64,000 nucleotides of DNA, from IMG/VR virus record IMGVR_UViG_3300033148_008025, positions 57,455-121,454 of that record; one strand, written 5' to 3'. How positions within the stretch are numbered: position 1 is the first letter of the stretch; every line of letters starts with the position of its first letter. The notes under the pieces were generated by a model. It worked only from the letters and a program-made list of their open reading frames with translations, ran no database searches and had not been told where the DNA came from. The stretch comes from a virus. This document shows positions 36,101 to 42,714 of this stretch, one piece after another. The translations under genes and the position numbers were made by a program.

Positions 36101-36346
36101 TCGGAAGTTGAGGTGGGACCGCGTCCAATCGGGCACGAGCCGTTCCTGAAGGGGATTGAGCAGATTCCAATGTTGCGCAAAGACTGGATGAGCCAGATGG
36201 GATACCGGAACATAGAAAAGGCGATCACTGAGGGTGCTGCTACTCTTTCAGAGTCCGACATCCACGGGTATGCGCCGGTCCCAGCATTTGCCTACGGAGC
36301 CGAATTTGGGCTACCTGGCGGAGGAAAAGAGGAGGGAAGTTACTAA
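30125..36346 (+). CDS. Single-chain RNA polymerase: fused beta and beta' subunits, 2073 aa
   Basis: Multisubunit-type DNA-dependent RNA polymerase in one polypeptide (about 228 kDa). Beta part: GSFIIDGKHYQVQSQLRRKP (about 102-121), Rif-pocket region (345-380), GYNFEDGIVITE (about 640-652) and GDKLTNRHGGKG (778-789) with the following LLNPHGVVSRINPSQILE. Beta' part begins near residue 1010: KVRDATFLRAKDLKYERGG, then NIFGQGDKWGHIELAE, LVGRGTII, the catalytic NADFDGDAM (1394-1402; D1396, D1398, D1400), bridge-helix region GARAVATDKQLQTQ, the second zinc site C1672, C1736, C1743, C1746, and trigger-loop QMTLRTFHQGG. The beta' N-terminal zinc ribbon is absent: six residues stand where bacteria have about 45. 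Start: ATG 30125 with AGGTG upstream; GTG 30116 is less likely. No alpha or omega is seen. Probable partner: the sigma factor at 5399. Confidence 0.95.
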   Translation: MESFDYQDQFNRVKKDVIASVTKALDIQSAGANRKMVVHKVWIDDNKNPADWESQKQAVRKDKTWGVPVYATVDLIDRKTGAVLSSEERIKVATLPRPTNLGSFIIDGKHYQVQSQLRRKPGVYTVQKRNKQLKTEVNIQKRPFDIDMDPETQIFKMKKAGSDQAFALYPILSRLGISDVAMARRWGKDVLEANKSIKPKNAEVSVRKAALFFTGSNFDSAEDAANAIKEYFQDTEIKPEVTKSTLGKAYTKVTPDLLLRGSEELLRANRGEREADDRQALEFKKVLGMSDLMRERMLQSDGQLAGAMSKVRGGISRKINNRKKPVSEISKLIKTNEFTPFFNSFFSQSSLSNITDQTNPITMLNGTAKITVLGEGGVMDATRVRGEERAVHPSQMGFIDPIHTPDSGNIGLVMNLPLGVTKNGENLQTKVIDPITKKIRSITPSEARNMVVAFPDQYSKKTGKFLGDKVRAFVNGQFENVSPDRVDVVLASPKQAFSIASNTIPFLPAAQGVRAQMATKMLEQAIPLSEREAPLVQVGLGRSTIEKSIGEGFSVQALDDGIIEKVEDGKITIKTKDGKVEQKLYTNIPLNKKAFLTSTSTVKEGDAVKKGDVIADSNFTKDGQLALGTNLRAAYIPYKGYNFEDGIVITESAAKKLTSEHMNEFASSIEKGMEVSLKDYMAWKGGGLDLSQRRKLDKDGVIKIGETVHKGDALWVGTRENKYDPDYIAAKKMNPNQDPKKAYREEWTKDGLGEVVDVVKSNGKIKVYVKSKEAAVIGDKLTNRHGGKGIVTKIIPDGEAPYTADGRAVDILLNPHGVVSRINPSQILETAAAKIADLEGKPYVVENFSGENYTESVTKAVKKAGISDTETLYDPHTKKALGDVLVGPQYTLKLSKQATSQFSARSEGKYDADLAPLKGGEDGAKALDMLTFYSMLSHGARSNIREMATYKATENKEFWRWVERGASSGMITPPPEPTLAYKKFEAYMKGAGVNMERRGSKMVLGPMTDEMTDKISNGKVRDATFLRAKDLKYERGGLMDPNIFGQGDKWGHIELAESIPNPVFEKPIKVLTGIDDRTFKAVVKGERFLDPKTNEWNEKKGLTGGEAISHLLKQVDVDKEIAIWTDKAKGAAYKKRKDGTRTEDELNTANKRLRYLHALKKLNMSPDKAYIQKKIPVVPTQFRKIIEMEGGNLSNAGLNSLYRDVGLISDQLKWQKTVDYMPESVKAELRENLYGSVKAVAGLGEQVRRGGSQKADKRPRGIIEQLKGKKAKEGFFQRKVLRRTQNLVGRGTIIPDPKLGVDEVGLPKEMSWTLFEKFVTRRLVNSGYKPNDAIEAVNNRTPAALSALQAEMESRPVMLNRAPSLHKFSIQSFKPRMVDGKAIKIPPLIVGGFNADFDGDAMTVHVPVLSDSVAEAKKMLPSRNLYSPGTGDIMIKPQNEAALGLYQMSIDPKLKGKILEELPEKTRAKFENRPLDKKGLGDLMKSLAIESPDGHGAVVDKLKLMGDDHTYKTGFTVSLKDLSPVLPERNAIFARTKKDLAGIDTKTRKGREEASALISAADKELEAVLASRLDEQGNSFRLMVRSGARGNMQQLKQILSAPFAVPDHRGQVLAEPITTSFAEGLPFSDYWNTLYGARAVATDKQLQTQLPGAFNKDIMASSVTNVISGADCGVNRGVKISLKSKIDDAEDRYLAKDISVGGTVVARAGTLMSTGLLNTLRDRKVDNVEVRSPLTCNKPKGTCAKCFGLNESGNLSQIGDNIGATAGQALSEPLTQMTLRTFHQGGVAGGRGVVSGYDKIDKLFKMPKIKRGKATLAKSDGVIESVKNAPGRTGKNIKISGYRKTHFVENDLWNSNKARVGKNVFKGDILSDGLVQPQELVELKGMQSAQEYLVDEIQDAYGSQGVKLKRKTVETVIRAVANTTKIHDAGDSNFLIGDVAPWTVVEDYNRRSLGKKGLDEIIGLALKEDVPGIRKNTIISEKIRSTLERMGKSEVEVGPRPIGHEPFLKGIEQIPMLRKDWMSQMGYRNIEKAITEGAATLSESDIHGYAPVPAFAYGAEFGLPGGGKEEGSY

Positions 36347-36675
36347 TGGACGAAATAAGAAAACTGGCTGAGAGTTCACTGCAGGAGGCTGTGAGCATAG
36401 CTAGGCTCGCGGGGGGCGCCGGGATGAGGATTAAGCTTGGAGCTGCCCTACCCAAGCTCCCGAGTGCTGCGCAGCAGCTTAGGGCTACTGCGAGCTCCTC
36501 TTGGAGGATGGGAGCCTCGCCGCCAAAGCCGAAGTCTATGCGTCCAAACGGACGCATAGGAGATCCGGCTAGGACCAGGTCGCCAGCCAAGCCTCCAAGC
36601 AAGAAGGCATTTTACCGAGACATGGTTCTCGGAATGGACCCGAGTTATGGCAACCGTATGGCTGTCAAAGGCTAA
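36346..36675 (+). CDS. Small protein coupled to the RNA polymerase gene, 109 aa
   Basis: The ATG overlaps the polymerase stop (TAATG), so it is translationally coupled. The first 50 residues are helical (DEIRKLAESSLQEAVSIARL), followed by a Pro/Lys/Arg/Ser-rich basic stretch and an end FYRDMVLGMDPSYGNRM. It could be a polymerase accessory because of the coupling, but nothing resembles alpha, omega or a known transcription factor. The stop lies in the hairpin shared with the opposing gene. Confidence 0.5.
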   Translation: MDEIRKLAESSLQEAVSIARLAGGAGMRIKLGAALPKLPSAAQQLRATASSSWRMGASPPKPKSMRPNGRIGDPARTRSPAKPPSKKAFYRDMVLGMDPSYGNRMAVKG

Positions 36676-36685
36676 AAAAATTAGC
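36671..36685. terminator. Short convergent hairpin between polymerase operon and minus-strand genes
   Basis: GCTAA-AAAAA-TTAGC, containing the stop codons of both converging genes. The stem is only 5 bp and there is no further T-run, so termination is likely weak. Confidence 0.35.
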
Positions 36686-37184
36686 TTGGTGGCAGTAGGT
36701 AGCCTACGCAAGCATCGTCAGCACCCTTCGTTCCCATCTCAACACACGAAAGTTCACTATTGGTGTCGCTGTCATCTGGAGCCGTAACAAACCATCGACA
36801 ACCCCTGCACTTCGGAACAGAGCCTGAGCACACTGATTGTCGATAGTCGTCTGACATGTTCGCCTTACCATCTCCTCGCAAGAAATATTCTCGTAGTCTT
36901 TCTCGAGCCTGTGGTTCTAGGTCCTTCATGTCCATCCGGTTGATTATTAGATAATCCCTGAAATTCCGTAAATTCCTTTTGGGAATATCAATCCCGTGAT
37001 GTTTTAGAATACGGGCAAGTTTGACCAGACTCCCCGTCTCAGTACTTCTCCTGATAATCTTCGCAAGACTAGCATCTTGCTCTGCAGTTATTTGAAGTCG
37101 AGTTTCCACTGACTTCGAAATCTTTTCATCGAAGTCATGCAGCATCTTTTCCTGAGAAGAGGTGGAACCGTCTGGCTGTTTCAT
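36681..37184 (-). CDS. Cysteine-cluster protein, 167 aa
   Basis: The last gene of the minus-strand SSB cluster. Residues about 1-110 are helical and charged (VETRLQITAEQDASLAKII, LARILKHHGIDIPKRNLRNF). The C-terminal 60 residues hold a cysteine cluster: C118 and the CRGC pair, then SCVEMGTKGADDACVGY, a likely metal-binding or Fe-S site. Association with SSB suggests a nucleic-acid or regulatory role. Family not recognised. Confidence 0.55.
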   Translation of the reverse strand: MKQPDGSTSSQEKMLHDFDEKISKSVETRLQITAEQDASLAKIIRRSTETGSLVKLARILKHHGIDIPKRNLRNFRDYLIINRMDMKDLEPQARERLREYFLRGDGKANMSDDYRQSVCSGSVPKCRGCRWFVTAPDDSDTNSELSCVEMGTKGADDACVGYLLPPS

Positions 37185-37194
37185 AGCTGAGATG

Positions 37195-37674
37195 CTACCT
37201 CAGAACAAGCTCCGCGTACTCAATCAGATCGTCTTTGGACATCTGTCGAACTCGCTCCAACTCGTTGTGAAGTGAAGCCCGTGGACACCTTTCAATCAGG
37301 TGCCATGAGCTTGCTATCGAACCCAGCAGGCTGCTGGAATCGCAATCGCGCCCAACTAGCATGTCTTCAAATCCGTAGGCACCAACAAAGTGCTCAACAT
37401 CATCAAAGTCTACGCCTGCCGATTCTATTTTCTTGTTTACCATCGAGTGCATCTCGAAGGTGTGCTCGTCTTCACTGGCAACCCTAAGCATCGCAAGACA
37501 CTTAGGGGCCAGATCCCACGGAACACACCCAGAAAACACACCGTTGCTTCCCTCGAGAACGAACTTAACACCATCGCTCCCGACGAACATTTTTCCTCGC
37601 GGACATTCTGCATCCGCCTTGGACTTACTGAGGACTGTAAACGCAATCATTGTTTGTGGAACCTCTGTTTGCAT
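37195..37674 (-). CDS. Hypothetical protein next to SSB, 159 aa
   Basis: Start choice: the ATG at 37674 begins five bases after the SSB stop; a longer form from 37770 would overlap SSB by 90 bp. The N-terminal half is beta-rich (MIAFTVLSKSKADAECPRGK, VGSDGVKFVLEGSNG), the C-terminal half helical and acidic (AGVDFDDVEHFVGAYGFED, RVRQMSKDDLIEYAELVLR). No motif recognised. Confidence 0.5.
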   Translation of the reverse strand: MQTEVPQTMIAFTVLSKSKADAECPRGKMFVGSDGVKFVLEGSNGVFSGCVPWDLAPKCLAMLRVASEDEHTFEMHSMVNKKIESAGVDFDDVEHFVGAYGFEDMLVGRDCDSSSLLGSIASSWHLIERCPRASLHNELERVRQMSKDDLIEYAELVLR

Positions 37675-37678
37675 TTTT

Positions 37679-38101
37679 CTAGAATGGGATATCGGAATCA
37701 CTACTACCACCACCGAAGTCTGGTGGAGGCCCATCATTGCGACTGGATGAATCCGATCTACTTTCTCCATCTTTCTTGCCTGGGATAAAGGCCCAGCTTG
37801 TGCATACAGTTTCAGTGGAATATCTCTTGTTTCCGTCCTTGTCCTCCCAGGAGCGAGTCTGCGTTTTCCCTTCTAGGTAGATGCCGTCTCCCTTCTTGAA
37901 AAACTTGGCGATGGTCTCGCCACTCTTCCCCCAACAAACAATCCGATGCCACTCGGTTCGCTCCTGCTTTTCCCCTTCTTTATCTTTCCACTCATCCGAT
38001 GTCGCCACCGAGAAGTTGGTTACGGAACTCTCCCCGATTTGCCTCGTCTCTGGGTCCTGCCCAAGACGACCCATTACGATATGTTTGTTAATACCTGACA
38101 T
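37679..38101 (-). CDS. ssb: Single-stranded DNA-binding protein, 140 aa
   Basis: The OB-fold SSB pattern is clear: NKHIVMGRLGQDPETRQIG, ATSDEWKDKEGEKQERTEWH, RIVCWGKSGETIAKFFKKGD, GIYLEGKTQTRSW. A Ser/Gly/Asp-rich linker leads to the acidic tip DSDIPF, the element that recruits partner proteins in bacterial SSB. Start: ATG 38101 (MSGINKH) fits the family length; an upstream ATG at 38149 adds 16 basic residues with no SSB similarity. It heads a three-gene minus-strand operon with the promoter region at 38102-38196, inside the otherwise late region. Confidence 0.9.
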   Translation of the reverse strand: MSGINKHIVMGRLGQDPETRQIGESSVTNFSVATSDEWKDKEGEKQERTEWHRIVCWGKSGETIAKFFKKGDGIYLEGKTQTRSWEDKDGNKRYSTETVCTSWAFIPGKKDGESRSDSSSRNDGPPPDFGGGSSDSDIPF

Positions 38102-38196
38102 TGTTCTGCATTTCTTTCCCCGGACAATCGACCGGATTTTCTTGTTCATTAACCTTATGCCACTGAACGAGACGTGCTTAAGGTACTATCCAACAC
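38102..38196. promoter_or_regulatory. Divergent regulatory region between SSB operon and spike operon
   Basis: Contains CCTTATGCC (38153-38161) and, on the minus strand, GATAGTACCTTAAGCAC (about 38192-38176). The TACCTT core resembles the ATACCTTCA boxes at 22073 and 52153, and ATAGTACC also occurs in the divergent region before the polymerase gene. No classical -35/-10 pair is clear. Confidence 0.4.
38153..38161. repeat. CCTTATGCC box, copy 2
   Basis: Identical to copies at 30094-30102 and 51412-51420. Here 35 bp before the GTG start of the spike gene and within the leader region of the SSB gene on the other strand. Confidence 0.4.
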
Positions 38197-39165
38197 GTGC
38201 TGGATATCTTTGGCAACAACCCGCTTGCGAACAAAATTCTAATTGGAATTCTCGGGGAAGAGAAGGATGGTAGGCCGGGCATTTACGCATTTGGGTCGAC
38301 GGACGGATACCCTCTTCCAGATGTCCAGATCTTAAGCCAGGATGCATCCATCGATGGTTCAGGAGAGGTCACTCGCCCTCGAGCTGGCTCTCCGTGTGTA
38401 GTTGCTGTCAGCAACGATGGTGGGCAGGGATACGTAATCGGATTCATTCAGGTACCAGAGTTTGACGAGGACGGTGACGATGATCCATCTGTTGGTAACC
38501 CCAACGAAAACACTGTTGCGGGTGACAAGGTTTACAAGACCGCAGGGGGAGCATCGCTGATTCTCAAGCGAGGGGGTACGGTAATCGTCGAAGGAGGAAG
38601 TGGCGTCGGTGTAATCCTGAACCCGCTAAACAGAACGCTTTCTATGCGGTGTACCAATTATCAGTCGTCTGCAGATGGGTACCGTTCTGCTATGGGAAGA
38701 AAGGAGAGGGGTTCCACGGAACCCGAGACACTCCACGTTGAAGACTTCTCTTCCCAGGTCGGAGCAAGCTTCGATCGGCTCAGGATTGAGCACGGAACTC
38801 TTTCGTCCAATGCGAGACGACAACTATCACTTTCTGCTGTAACAATTGCTTCAAGCAAAGAGACGGGCATCATCAAAACCCGGGAGACATACTACAACAA
38901 TGGCTCATGGGTTGGAGAGGGACCCAAGTATCAGTGGGGCGGGTCTGGCGCTGACGAACCAGCGGTTCTGGGCAATGCACTTGTCGAGGCCATGGAGGAA
39001 CTCATGGACATCATCAGAGATCTCAAGGTGAATACTGCATGGGGTCCATCAACACCCCCCCTGCCCACGACCCTGGCAGCCCTGAATCAACTAAAAAGCA
39101 AGCTATCTGGTAATATTCTCTCGACTTTCCTATTATTCACAAAGGATCCTCCCTCGCTTGGATAG
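38197..39165 (+). CDS. Baseplate spike-like protein, 322 aa
   Basis: GTG start. The N-terminal region (about 20-90) looks like the OB-fold of gpV/gp5-type spikes (GRPGIYAFGSTDGYPLPDV, PRAGSPCVVAVSNDGGQGY). It is followed by a short beta-repeat section typical of a spike shaft (DKVYKTAGGASLILKRGGTV, VEGGSGVGVILNPLNRTL). The C-terminal 60 residues are helical (ALVEAMEELMDIIRDLKVN). It probably sits at the tail tip on the hub. Unusual: it is separated from the hub gene by 33 kb. Confidence 0.65.
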   Translation: MLDIFGNNPLANKILIGILGEEKDGRPGIYAFGSTDGYPLPDVQILSQDASIDGSGEVTRPRAGSPCVVAVSNDGGQGYVIGFIQVPEFDEDGDDDPSVGNPNENTVAGDKVYKTAGGASLILKRGGTVIVEGGSGVGVILNPLNRTLSMRCTNYQSSADGYRSAMGRKERGSTEPETLHVEDFSSQVGASFDRLRIEHGTLSSNARRQLSLSAVTIASSKETGIIKTRETYYNNGSWVGEGPKYQWGGSGADEPAVLGNALVEAMEELMDIIRDLKVNTAWGPSTPPLPTTLAALNQLKSKLSGNILSTFLLFTKDPPSLG

Positions 39166-39171
39166 TAATTA

Positions 39172-39624
39172 ATGCCCCTAACGCCACAGATTCTGCAGCT
39201 TGCGCAAGGGTTTTCGATACTCTTCGACCCAGAGCTAGCACCAGCGACCACCGAGGACTCGGCGCGTCAATGGGCAAAGGCCTATACAAACTGGGTCGTT
39301 GCGGGTGGAGTAGGAGCAGCAAAGGCCAAGGAGTCCGTCCTTGCCGCAGCACTTACGGTAGCCTTTAACCCCGAGCTCGCAGGGGCGGGACCAGGCCTTC
39401 TTACAAAAGCGTTAAGCAGCTTCTGGATGGGCCTTCCAGTACCAGAGCAACTTTCTATCGTAGTAGCAGTAATTCCAACCGGATCAGTTAATAGTTCACA
39501 ACCAGACAACGCAACGCCAGAGCAGCAAGCCCAGGGCTTGGCTCAAGTAATCTCAGCATTTACACTTGGAGCAGTTAAGGTTCAGCTCACCGCGCCGCCG
39601 AATACAGTTCTACCGCTGATCTAG
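39172..39624 (+). CDS. Conserved small structural protein, 150 aa
   Basis: Six bp after the spike stop. Helical, Ala-rich, with SARQWAKAYTNWVVAGGVG and LLTKALSSFWMGLPVPEQ. Similar WA.AY...FW-type proteins occur next to spike genes in other phages. Probably a tail or baseplate component, function unnamed. Confidence 0.55.
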   Translation: MPLTPQILQLAQGFSILFDPELAPATTEDSARQWAKAYTNWVVAGGVGAAKAKESVLAAALTVAFNPELAGAGPGLLTKALSSFWMGLPVPEQLSIVVAVIPTGSVNSSQPDNATPEQQAQGLAQVISAFTLGAVKVQLTAPPNTVLPLI

Positions 39625-39633
39625 GAGAACCCA

Positions 39634-41826
39634 ATGGATAACCTCTTTTCAGAAGACCCACAATTTAGACGAGTCCAATACAAGAAGCTTTCTGACAACG
39701 TCAGGGAGTGGCAGCAAGAAATTGCAGCTATCGTTGCAGAAAAACTTCCAACAAATATGGGGCTTACCGTCGAAGTAGTCTTTCAGACCGTAGACGACGA
39801 AAAGGGATACGCCACCGGATCGGCTATAGCCAAAGACTCGAGCAATTCCAGGCAAGTTGGAATCCCCGTCATTGTCAAATCGTGGCACCTGGCGCCGATC
39901 GACCTCTTCTTTCGAGAAGGAAAACTCCACTTCCTCACCGATGACAACCTGGCGAAAGTGTTCTTCCACAACAGTGCTGGAACGGGTATTGCTCCGCGAG
40001 CTAAGCCTCCAATGATGGCAGATGATAGTTTCGCTGAAATGAGAAATCCCCCTCTTGGGGGGAAGTACTCTTACTCATCTCCTATCTCAGCCATCGAACT
40101 CATCGGTGGAACGATTGGCGCTGAAGACATTCAGATACTCAAAGAGGCCCTCGCCAAAAACCCAGATGTCCTCTCGGGATTCCACCGAAGGAAAACTGTC
40201 TCCGTACTTGAGAAGTATGCAGAAGAAGCTCCGAAGCCAAGTGAACAAGACAGGCTCAACAAGGAGCGAACACTCGGCGTTTTCACGGTAAAAAAAGACT
40301 CCCCGAATGAGTACCGCCTGTACTCAAGCAATGATCAGGTTTTCGATCCAGTCATGGTGTCCACGGATAGGCAGGGCCTGAAGAACTTCCTGGATATGCG
40401 CAAGGCAGAGCTGTGGGACTACGAAAGCGACCCGCTTAGCTCAATTGATCAATGCGGGCACTTCACGGTTAAGCCTCCCAGGAGCCCATACGGGGAAGAG
40501 GTTGATGGCCCGGCTGGCGATGCAGCACTCGGAAAGCATCGGAGTCCATGGGTGTTCGATCCACTCCAAGATGATCGGCTCGTGAAGACAATCGAGAAGT
40601 TCGGTCGTTACGGTGTTCGAGATAGCGATGGAGTGCTTGCGAAGGGATGGGTTCTTCCCAACGTTGTTGATTTCAACGGAAGTTCTCGTCCCATAAAGCT
40701 CTTCCTTGGCAAGGCTCTGGCTTCCATGCAGGGAAGAATTGCAGGCATCCCGCTGAATGACGATGCCGATGTGTCGCTAAAGGCGGATAGCCCAGATACC
40801 GGAAAGACCGGCGTTCTTGTTTATCGAGACGGAGAGCGAATTCTTTCAACCGTTCCATTTCAGGTTACAGCCGTAACGGTTTATAAGAACCTTCGAAGTC
40901 TTAGTGTAACTGATTACAAGGGGACTCCAGCAAATCTGATTCTTTCGCCAAACGTGAATGGCATCGTCAAGCTGACCGACAATAAAAACTCTGAACTCGG
41001 TCCACTTCTTGGTCCAGGTGCGAACTATATCGTCTCGGCTAAAATGTTCTTTGTTCGAATGCCTCGACTCTGTGCTGTCTCGCAGAACCCAGAGGACTTC
41101 AAGAAGATTGCACTCTCTGAGTTTGATTTGAATCCCGTTAAGATTGCCATGGCTAATGGCCAGTACGTTTTTCGAGGCGGACAGGTAGGAAAGTACAGCG
41201 GTGCTGCAAGGCAGGGGATGGCGGAAGCTGCTCACAGTGTCAAAACTGCAAGCTTTGACTACCAGTCCCTTCCTCGCTACCAAGCCGAGTTTCTGTTGGC
41301 AAGCTGGGGGCTTCCCATGGACAAAACCGCGGAAGTCTTGGATGGAGTTAAAAGTAGAATTGGTTTAGAGGTTCACCACTTGAACTTCCCTCCAGTCAGC
41401 GGAGAAGAAAAGACTGCATCCGGTAAAATCGAGTTACGTAAGTATGCTCACTCTCTTCGAGCTCCGATTGGAGACCTCTTGAAGCTTGCTGCCAGCATCG
41501 ATGATGCCCAAGCTGTTGACTCTATCCTCTCGCTAGGGTTCATTAACGATGAGAATATCAATCGTTTTGCCTCCGCGTCATCGATGCTCTGGGAAACGAG
41601 CAACATGCTTGCCAAACTACTTCTTGCCTCCAGGCTTGGAATGAACGATATCCCCGAAGAGGCGTGCCGGTCTGCACTGTCCCATCTTCAGAAAGTCATC
41701 GATGGCCTTCGTCGCTTGAAAATGAAAGGTGAGCAAGAAACCAAAACTGCCTCACCGATGAGTTTTCAAAACAACGTTGGCGGTCGACTCATGTCGTCTA
41801 CGGCAACTTTCGGATTTGTTCGATGA
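39634..41826 (+). CDS. Large virion-module protein with C-terminal KxA motifs, 730 aa
   Basis: GGAGAACCC precedes the ATG. The N-terminal 500 residues are mixed alpha/beta with repeated short domains (VRYGVRDSDGVLAKGWVLPN-type segment at about 330-350, GERILSTVPFQVTAVTVYKN at about 400-420). The last 230 residues are helical and rich in KxA motifs (SVKTASFD, DKTAEV, EKTASG, LKLAAS, TKTASPMSF). It lies between spike genes and the terminase operon. Unnamed; a neck or internal head protein is possible. Confidence 0.6.
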   Translation: MDNLFSEDPQFRRVQYKKLSDNVREWQQEIAAIVAEKLPTNMGLTVEVVFQTVDDEKGYATGSAIAKDSSNSRQVGIPVIVKSWHLAPIDLFFREGKLHFLTDDNLAKVFFHNSAGTGIAPRAKPPMMADDSFAEMRNPPLGGKYSYSSPISAIELIGGTIGAEDIQILKEALAKNPDVLSGFHRRKTVSVLEKYAEEAPKPSEQDRLNKERTLGVFTVKKDSPNEYRLYSSNDQVFDPVMVSTDRQGLKNFLDMRKAELWDYESDPLSSIDQCGHFTVKPPRSPYGEEVDGPAGDAALGKHRSPWVFDPLQDDRLVKTIEKFGRYGVRDSDGVLAKGWVLPNVVDFNGSSRPIKLFLGKALASMQGRIAGIPLNDDADVSLKADSPDTGKTGVLVYRDGERILSTVPFQVTAVTVYKNLRSLSVTDYKGTPANLILSPNVNGIVKLTDNKNSELGPLLGPGANYIVSAKMFFVRMPRLCAVSQNPEDFKKIALSEFDLNPVKIAMANGQYVFRGGQVGKYSGAARQGMAEAAHSVKTASFDYQSLPRYQAEFLLASWGLPMDKTAEVLDGVKSRIGLEVHHLNFPPVSGEEKTASGKIELRKYAHSLRAPIGDLLKLAASIDDAQAVDSILSLGFINDENINRFASASSMLWETSNMLAKLLLASRLGMNDIPEEACRSALSHLQKVIDGLRRLKMKGEQETKTASPMSFQNNVGGRLMSSTATFGFVR

Positions 41827-41829
41827 CAC

Positions 41830-42714
41830 GTGCGATACCCATACGAGCGATTCATTAGGTTTCTCGTATCCCGCAAGCTTGATCCAAGTGACACGCTGAA
41901 CGGGTACGGGCTTCCACACGTGGGTCCGATGTGGACAAGCGATTGCCGCCACGAACTTCGAAAAACAGCTCCATCTGCGATCGTCAACTACATTGATTCC
42001 AAGAACGATCATCTTACGTTTAAGAATGGTGTCCTGGAGTGGGCGGAAGACGAGGGCTTTAGGGAGCTCTGGGATGCCCAACCCGAATTCAGCGGAAAGA
42101 CTGATGCAAAGTTAGACACTGCGCATCTCATTTTCATGAACCCTCACTCAAGGGCTCTGACTGGGATGATGATTCTCTCCAAGGCCTCAGACGATGAAAT
42201 ATGTCTGATGGTCAAAGAGAAGCTCGGCCTCGAGCTAGACGAAGAGGGCTTAGGTATATACTGCGATATCTTCTGGGATGTAGACATCCTCGGCAGAGAG
42301 GGGTGGGAAGCTTTTCTTTCTGAGATAAAAACGAAGGAGGAGAGGCACTACCTCGCACTAGGACTCGGGGCACTGTCACTCGACGAATGTCGCAATACAG
42401 CAGGACTCGGGACGCATCTTGACCTCGACATGATGCTTCACGCTGTTTTGTCAGAGTCCTTCTTCAAGCTGAGAGCTGCTTACAACCACCCAAACCCTGA
42501 AGCTGCGAACATTGAGATGTGGCATAGCCATTGGCAGAGAGCGTGGGATAGAGCAGAGAAAAGACGGAGAGAAGAAGACGGGGAAAATCCAATTGCAAGT
42601 GGCGACTTCGAAGCCCTCTTTTCGATTCGAACAACAAAATCCGAACATGTGTCACTCACTGACCTCAAAGGACACATGTCGACAGGCGCAGAAATCGCAA
42701 AAGAGAAGGGTTGA
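41830..42714 (+). CDS. Protein immediately upstream of the large terminase, 294 aa
   Basis: GTG start; the stop overlaps the terminase ATG (TGATG), so the two are translationally coupled. Helical and charged throughout, with FIRFLVSRKLDPSDTLNGYG at the start and HSHWQRAWDRAEKRRREEDG near residues 235-255. Position fits a small terminase subunit, but it is longer than usual and no helix-turn-helix is obvious. It could also be an adaptor for packaging. Confidence 0.5.
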   Translation: MRYPYERFIRFLVSRKLDPSDTLNGYGLPHVGPMWTSDCRHELRKTAPSAIVNYIDSKNDHLTFKNGVLEWAEDEGFRELWDAQPEFSGKTDAKLDTAHLIFMNPHSRALTGMMILSKASDDEICLMVKEKLGLELDEEGLGIYCDIFWDVDILGREGWEAFLSEIKTKEERHYLALGLGALSLDECRNTAGLGTHLDLDMMLHAVLSESFFKLRAAYNHPNPEAANIEMWHSHWQRAWDRAEKRRREEDGENPIASGDFEALFSIRTTKSEHVSLTDLKGHMSTGAEIAKEKG

